Assembly (NCBI GenBank): GCA_902763865.1
Contig: CACWTR010000028.1
Coordinates: 1-37,329, forward strand
From: an uncultured Bacteroidales bacterium
GTDB lineage: Bacteria; Bacteroidota; Bacteroidia; Bacteroidales; Bacteroidaceae
Length of the DNA stretch: 37,329 nucleotides
Direction of reading: 5' to 3'
Shown here one piece after another: positions 36,817 through 37,329 of this stretch (positions are counted from its first letter, which is position 1; the number at the start of each line of letters is the position of its first letter). Made by a program: the position numbers and the translations under genes. The notes under the pieces are model-generated. The model searched no databases, was not told the DNA's origin, and saw only the letters and a program-made list of their open reading frames with translations.

Positions 36817-37329
36817 TTAATCTTTTTCAATAGCGTTGTCAAAATGGGCTTTGGCTGCCTCTAAGGATTTCTGAATTTGTCGTATCAGCACTTCGCGAGG
36901 CGGCAACTCGGTCATGTACTGGGCAACTTTGATGCCAGCCTTGTCGAGTTGCAGCAATTCTATCTGTTCTTCGCCACCCTCTGTGCAAAGCAACAAGCCC
37001 AAGGGCGACTCTTCGCCAGGCTCCATCTTTCTGATGCAGCCATTGTAAGATAGAACTCTTGTTTGAGTTCGTCCTTTAGGGGCATAACTATCAGGAAGTG
37101 AGACCAAGACAATTTTGACACCAGTGGTGACACAATTTGAATGTCTGGAAACATTTGAGCAAATTGCATCATCCTTCGGATAGTTCTTTCCTCAAATCCC
37201 TTCGTTCCAAAGTCTTCTTGTAATTGTCGTGCCACTGATGCGACAATTTGCTTGCCGTACTCGGCGCGTTGATTGCCAAGAACTTCACGATTGATGCGCT
37301 CGCCTATATGCCAATACATCATGGTGAGT
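36817..37329 (-). pseudogene. YhcG/DUF1016-family nuclease gene with internal deletion, cut by window end
   Basis: The right frame carries the DUF1016 N-terminal domain (MMYWHIGERINREVLGNQRA through FEERTIRRMMQFAQMFPDIQ to LTMAASERWS). The left frame carries the C-terminal end (EPGEESPLGLLLCTEGGEEQ, then IELLQLDKAGIKVAQYMTEL). Family members are about 340-380 aa. The missing middle, roughly 150-170 residues, holds the PD-(D/E)XK catalytic core, and the two parts are out of frame with each other. The join is at GATGGAG (37021-37027). The true N-terminus lies beyond the window. The gene is inactive as a nuclease. Confidence 0.85.

Noticed and set aside
36817-37107. The 96-aa frame as an independent small protein
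   Set aside because: Its first about 30 residues are out-of-frame noise; the rest is the C-terminus of the deleted YhcG-like gene.

Overview
ORGANISM. The window reads as a GC-rich Bacteroidales chromosome, most likely Prevotellaceae. Bacteroidetes-type promoters (TAnnTTTG) stand in front of many genes and Shine-Dalgarno sequences are weak or absent. The content also fits: GH27/GH43/GH30/GH78 polysaccharide enzymes with a BACON domain, short C-terminal tails like type IX secretion signals, and FtsX-like exporters. The species cannot be named from sequence alone. No rRNA, tRNA, CRISPR array or intact insertion sequence was seen. LAYOUT. (1) 0.1-2.2 kb: rpoN (sigma-54) overlapping a PAP2-like membrane protein. 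(2) 2.3-15.0 kb: glycan degradation. GH27 and GH43 run on +. A three-gene - strand operon holds GH30, a small secreted protein and a BACON/metallophosphoesterase/double LamG protein. A divergent GH78 follows on +. (3) 15.0-30.3 kb: one long + strand exporter cluster. It has eight FtsX/MacB-like permeases in four alternating A/B pairs but only one ATPase, one TolC-like and one HlyD-like protein, plus a leftover HlyD 3' fragment from an old tandem duplication. (4) 30.4-33.3 kb: an NtrC-family response regulator and its membrane histidine kinase. (5) 33.3-37.3 kb: a decaying accessory region with a solitary PD-(D/E)XK nuclease domain, a frameshifted TPR/HTH lipoprotein, an intact beta-propeller-like lipoprotein and a deleted YhcG (DUF1016) nuclease running off the window end. 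HOW IT WORKS TOGETHER. In front of the exporter cluster is a textbook sigma-54 promoter (TGGCACG-N4-TTGC at 15107). Two tandem 18-bp palindromes (GTGTCCG-N4-CGGACAC type) lie 43-83 bp upstream of it. The kinase and NtrC regulator sit at the far end of the cluster and rpoN is in the same window. The simplest reading is an envelope-signal circuit (kinase to NtrC regulator to sigma-54) that switches on a tripartite exporter with interchangeable permease pairs. UNUSUAL LAYER. The window, above all the exporter/regulator cluster, is full of short palindromic GC-rich elements. They occur mostly as inverted pairs (REP/BIME-like) and are inserted in frame into at least eight coding sequences: RpoN, the ATPase, permeases A2, B1 and B4, TolC, the NtrC regulator and the kinase. 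There they encode peptides such as PLREG, SPLKGE and PLSHGRGAGGE at N-termini, linkers and loops. Other repeat families are three arrays with an exact 22-bp period, long hairpins built of AACGGATT or ACACGAATT units, and ATAACG runs before start codons.
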